The notes under the pieces: generated by a model
Databases searched by the model: none
What the model was told of the DNA's origin: nothing
The model's input: the letters and a program-made list of their open reading frames with translations, nothing else
Shown: piece by piece, positions 62,542-64,000 of the stretch
How the letters are laid out: every line of letters begins with the position of its first letter
How positions within the stretch are numbered: the stretch's first letter is position 1
Assembly (NCBI RefSeq): GCF_001042905.1
Contig: NZ_JYLB01000005.1
Coordinates: 62,001-126,000, forward strand
Source: Pseudomonas lini
GTDB lineage: Bacteria > Pseudomonadota > Gammaproteobacteria > Pseudomonadales > Pseudomonadaceae
Reading direction: 5' to 3'
Length of the DNA: 64,000 nt
Program-made: the position numbers and the translations under genes

Positions 62542-62635
62542 CCCTGTGGGAGCGGGCTTGCCCGCGATGAGGGAGTGTCAGTCACCGTTTATGTCGTCTG
62601 ACACACCGCCATCGCGGGCAAGCCCGCTCCCACAG
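62542..62635. repeat. REP doublet, family 2
   Basis: CCCTGTGGGAGCGGGCTTGC to GCAAGCCCGCTCCCACAGG, between gshA and the thioesterase gene. Confidence 0.85.
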
Positions 62636-62676
62636 GTTGCTTTGCGTTGAAATTAACTCAAATTGATGGCTTCTAG

Positions 62677-63060
62677 CTACAGGACAGCGAACGTGCCTTG
62701 TGCTTTTGCGACGAGTTTGTCGCCTTGCATCACATCGGCTTCGACCACCAGCGTGCGGCGGCCCGGATGGATCACCCGGGCCGTGCACATCACCTCACCG
62801 TCAGCGACGGCGCGGATGTAGTTGATCTTGCACTCGATGGTTGCGCTCTGCTGGTCAAAGCCGTGGGTGCTGGAACAGGCCAGCCCCATGGCAATGTCCA
62901 CCAGACTGAACAAAGCGCCGCCATGCAGCTTGCCGCCGCGATTGCGCAGTTCTGGCTCAAGCGCCAGGGCGACTTGCGCCACCCCGGTTTCCAGACTGTG
63001 CAAGCGACACCCCAGCAGCTTGAAAAACGCGCTTTCGGTCAAGCCGACCGGGATCTCCAT
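62677..63060 (-). CDS. PaaI-type hotdog-fold thioesterase
   Basis: 127 residues. The hotdog motif RNRGGKLHGGALFSLVDIAMGLA (about 40-60) carries the HGG and acidic residue of PaaI-like thioesterases; IECKINYIRAVADGEV follows. Its ATG touches the stop of tex by one base, so it is translated from the tex transcript or coupled to it. Confidence 0.9.
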   Translation of the reverse strand: MEIPVGLTESAFFKLLGCRLHSLETGVAQVALALEPELRNRGGKLHGGALFSLVDIAMGLACSSTHGFDQQSATIECKINYIRAVADGEVMCTARVIHPGRRTLVVEADVMQGDKLVAKAQGTFAVL

Positions 63061-64000
63061 CAGCGTTTTTTCAACTGTTTGGCGTTAGCGAACAGCGAGG
63101 CCATGGCGTTGTTGGCCGGGGCTGCTGCCGTGGTTTCCTTGCGCGGTGCGGTGTTCTGGGATTGGCGTGGTGCCGAACCTGGACGCGCACCGCGAGCACC
63201 GTCGATCTTCTCGCCCGGGGTGTCGCTCATGCGCATCGACAGGCCAACGCGTTTGCGCGGGATGTCGACTTCCATGACTTTCACCTTGACTACATCACCG
63301 GCCTTCACCGCTTCGCGCGGATCCTTGATGAACTTCTCCGACAGCGCGGAGATGTGCACCAAACCGTCCTGATGCACGCCGATGTCGACGAACGCGCCGA
63401 AGTTGGTCACGTTGGTCACCACACCTTCGAGGATCATCCCCAGTTGCAGGTCCTTGAGGTCTTCGACGCCTTCCTGGAACTCGGCGGTCTTGAACTCGGG
63501 ACGTGGGTCGCGACCGGGTTTTTCCAGCTCTTGCAGGATGTCGGTGACCGTCGGCAGACCGAACGTTTCGTCGGTGTACTTCTTCGGATCGAGACGCTTG
63601 AGGAAGCTCGCGTCGCCGATCAGCGAGCGAATGTCACGGTCGGTTTCAGCGGCAATGCGCTGCACCAGCGGATAGGCTTCCGGGTGAACCGCGGACGAAT
63701 CCAATGGATTGTCGCCATTCATCACGCGCAGGAAGCCCGCCGCCTGTTCGAAGGTTTTTTCACCCAGACGCGCGACTTTCTTCAGCGCCGCACGGGTTTT
63801 GAACGCGCCGTGCTCGTCGCGGTGGCTGACGATGTTCTGCGCCAGGGTCGCGTTGAGGCCGGAGATACGGGCCAGCAGCGCCACGGAGGCAGTGTTGACG
63901 TCGACGCCCACGGCGTTCACGCAGTCCTCGACCACCGCGTCCAGGCCGCGTGCCAGTTTCAGCTGCGACACGTCGTGCTGGTACTGGCCGACGCCGATGG
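63060..64000 (-). CDS. tex: Tex transcription accessory protein, C-terminal part (5' end outside window)
   Basis: Frame open to the window edge ([12 protein letters not shown] at the boundary). Visible are the helix-hairpin-helix region ([39 protein letters not shown]), then a C-terminal S1 RNA-binding domain ([41 protein letters not shown]) and a basic Ala-rich tail. Tex is a conserved ~770-residue nucleic-acid-binding factor; about 313 residues are seen. Confidence 0.95.
   Translation of the reverse strand, partial: IGVGQYQHDVSQLKLARGLDAVVEDCVNAVGVDVNTASVALLARISGLNATLAQNIVSHRDEHGAFKTRAALKKVARLGEKTFEQAAGFLRVMNGDNPLDSSAVHPEAYPLVQRIAAETDRDIRSLIGDASFLKRLDPKKYTDETFGLPTVTDILQELEKPGRDPRPEFKTAEFQEGVEDLKDLQLGMILEGVVTNVTNFGAFVDIGVHQDGLVHISALSEKFIKDPREAVKAGDVVKVKVMEVDIPRKRVGLSMRMSDTPGEKIDGARGARPGSAPRQSQNTAPRKETTAAAPANNAMASLFANAKQLKKR

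Overview
The window looks like chromosome of a Pseudomonas fluorescens-group species. The evidence is high GC with C/G-ending codons, gene families typical of that group (PgaBCD, GabD/GabT, DesA-type desaturase, EpsC-type serine acetyltransferase, DUF6124), and many pairs of inverted extragenic palindromes of the kinds known from fluorescent pseudomonads. Functions below come from reading motifs and recalling families; no database search was run.

Layout. 1-2946: end of the pgaABCD poly-N-acetylglucosamine operon (pgaB 3' part, pgaC, pgaD). 3075-8614: a Rieske/FAD reductase, a PEBP-like secreted protein, an operon of a VWA lipoprotein, an ECF sigma factor and a membrane-anchored partner, and a small acidic protein. 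8694-8770: tRNA-Arg(CCG). 9120-12028: gabD and gabT. 12095-14507: a PAS-GGDEF diguanylate cyclase and a delta-9-type desaturase. 14643-14822: a decayed signalling-protein fragment. 15047-19089: sulfate uptake (YezD-like, sbp, cysT, cysW, cysA). 19179-23241: Mpo1-like protein, Crp/Fnr-type regulator, lone receiver domain, AraC regulator and a second desaturase. 23242-24550: an AT-rich island with an avidin-like small protein and a structured RNA candidate. 24551-30733: hydrolase, a degenerate sigma-54 activator, an orphan MetQ and an amino-acid ABC transporter. 30877-38161: AAA ATPase, a TriABC-like RND pump and a methyltransferase. 38303-38940: a DUF6124 gene with a long, internally complementary leader. 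39142-45688: metNIQ plus a flavin monooxygenase and two SfnB-like oxidoreductases. 46037-51913: a two-repeat protein, the cystine importer tcyJLN, D-cysteine desulfhydrase and serine acetyltransferase. 52301-55564: BetT choline transporter and a hicAB module. 55730-56767: aldo/keto reductase. 56891-60547: tauABCD. 60821-64000: gshA, a PaaI-type thioesterase and the 3' part of tex.

The dominant theme is sulfur: sulfate, taurine, methionine-type and cystine importers, organosulfur oxidation, cysteine synthesis and breakdown, and glutathione synthesis. Several of these operons have AT-rich upstream regions with variants of ATTC(T/C)T(A/T)AA, which suggests shared control (CysB is the obvious candidate, by inference).

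The most interesting items are: the DUF6124 leader, whose central segment can pair either with an upstream segment or with the ribosome binding site; a sigma-54 activator homologue that has altered GAFTGA and arginine-finger residues, has no HTH, and takes its stop codon from a REP element; a multi-hairpin RNA candidate ending in a strong terminator; and gene remnants (a short-chain dehydrogenase tail beside hicAB, and a membrane signalling fragment with an apparent CAG-to-TAG change).
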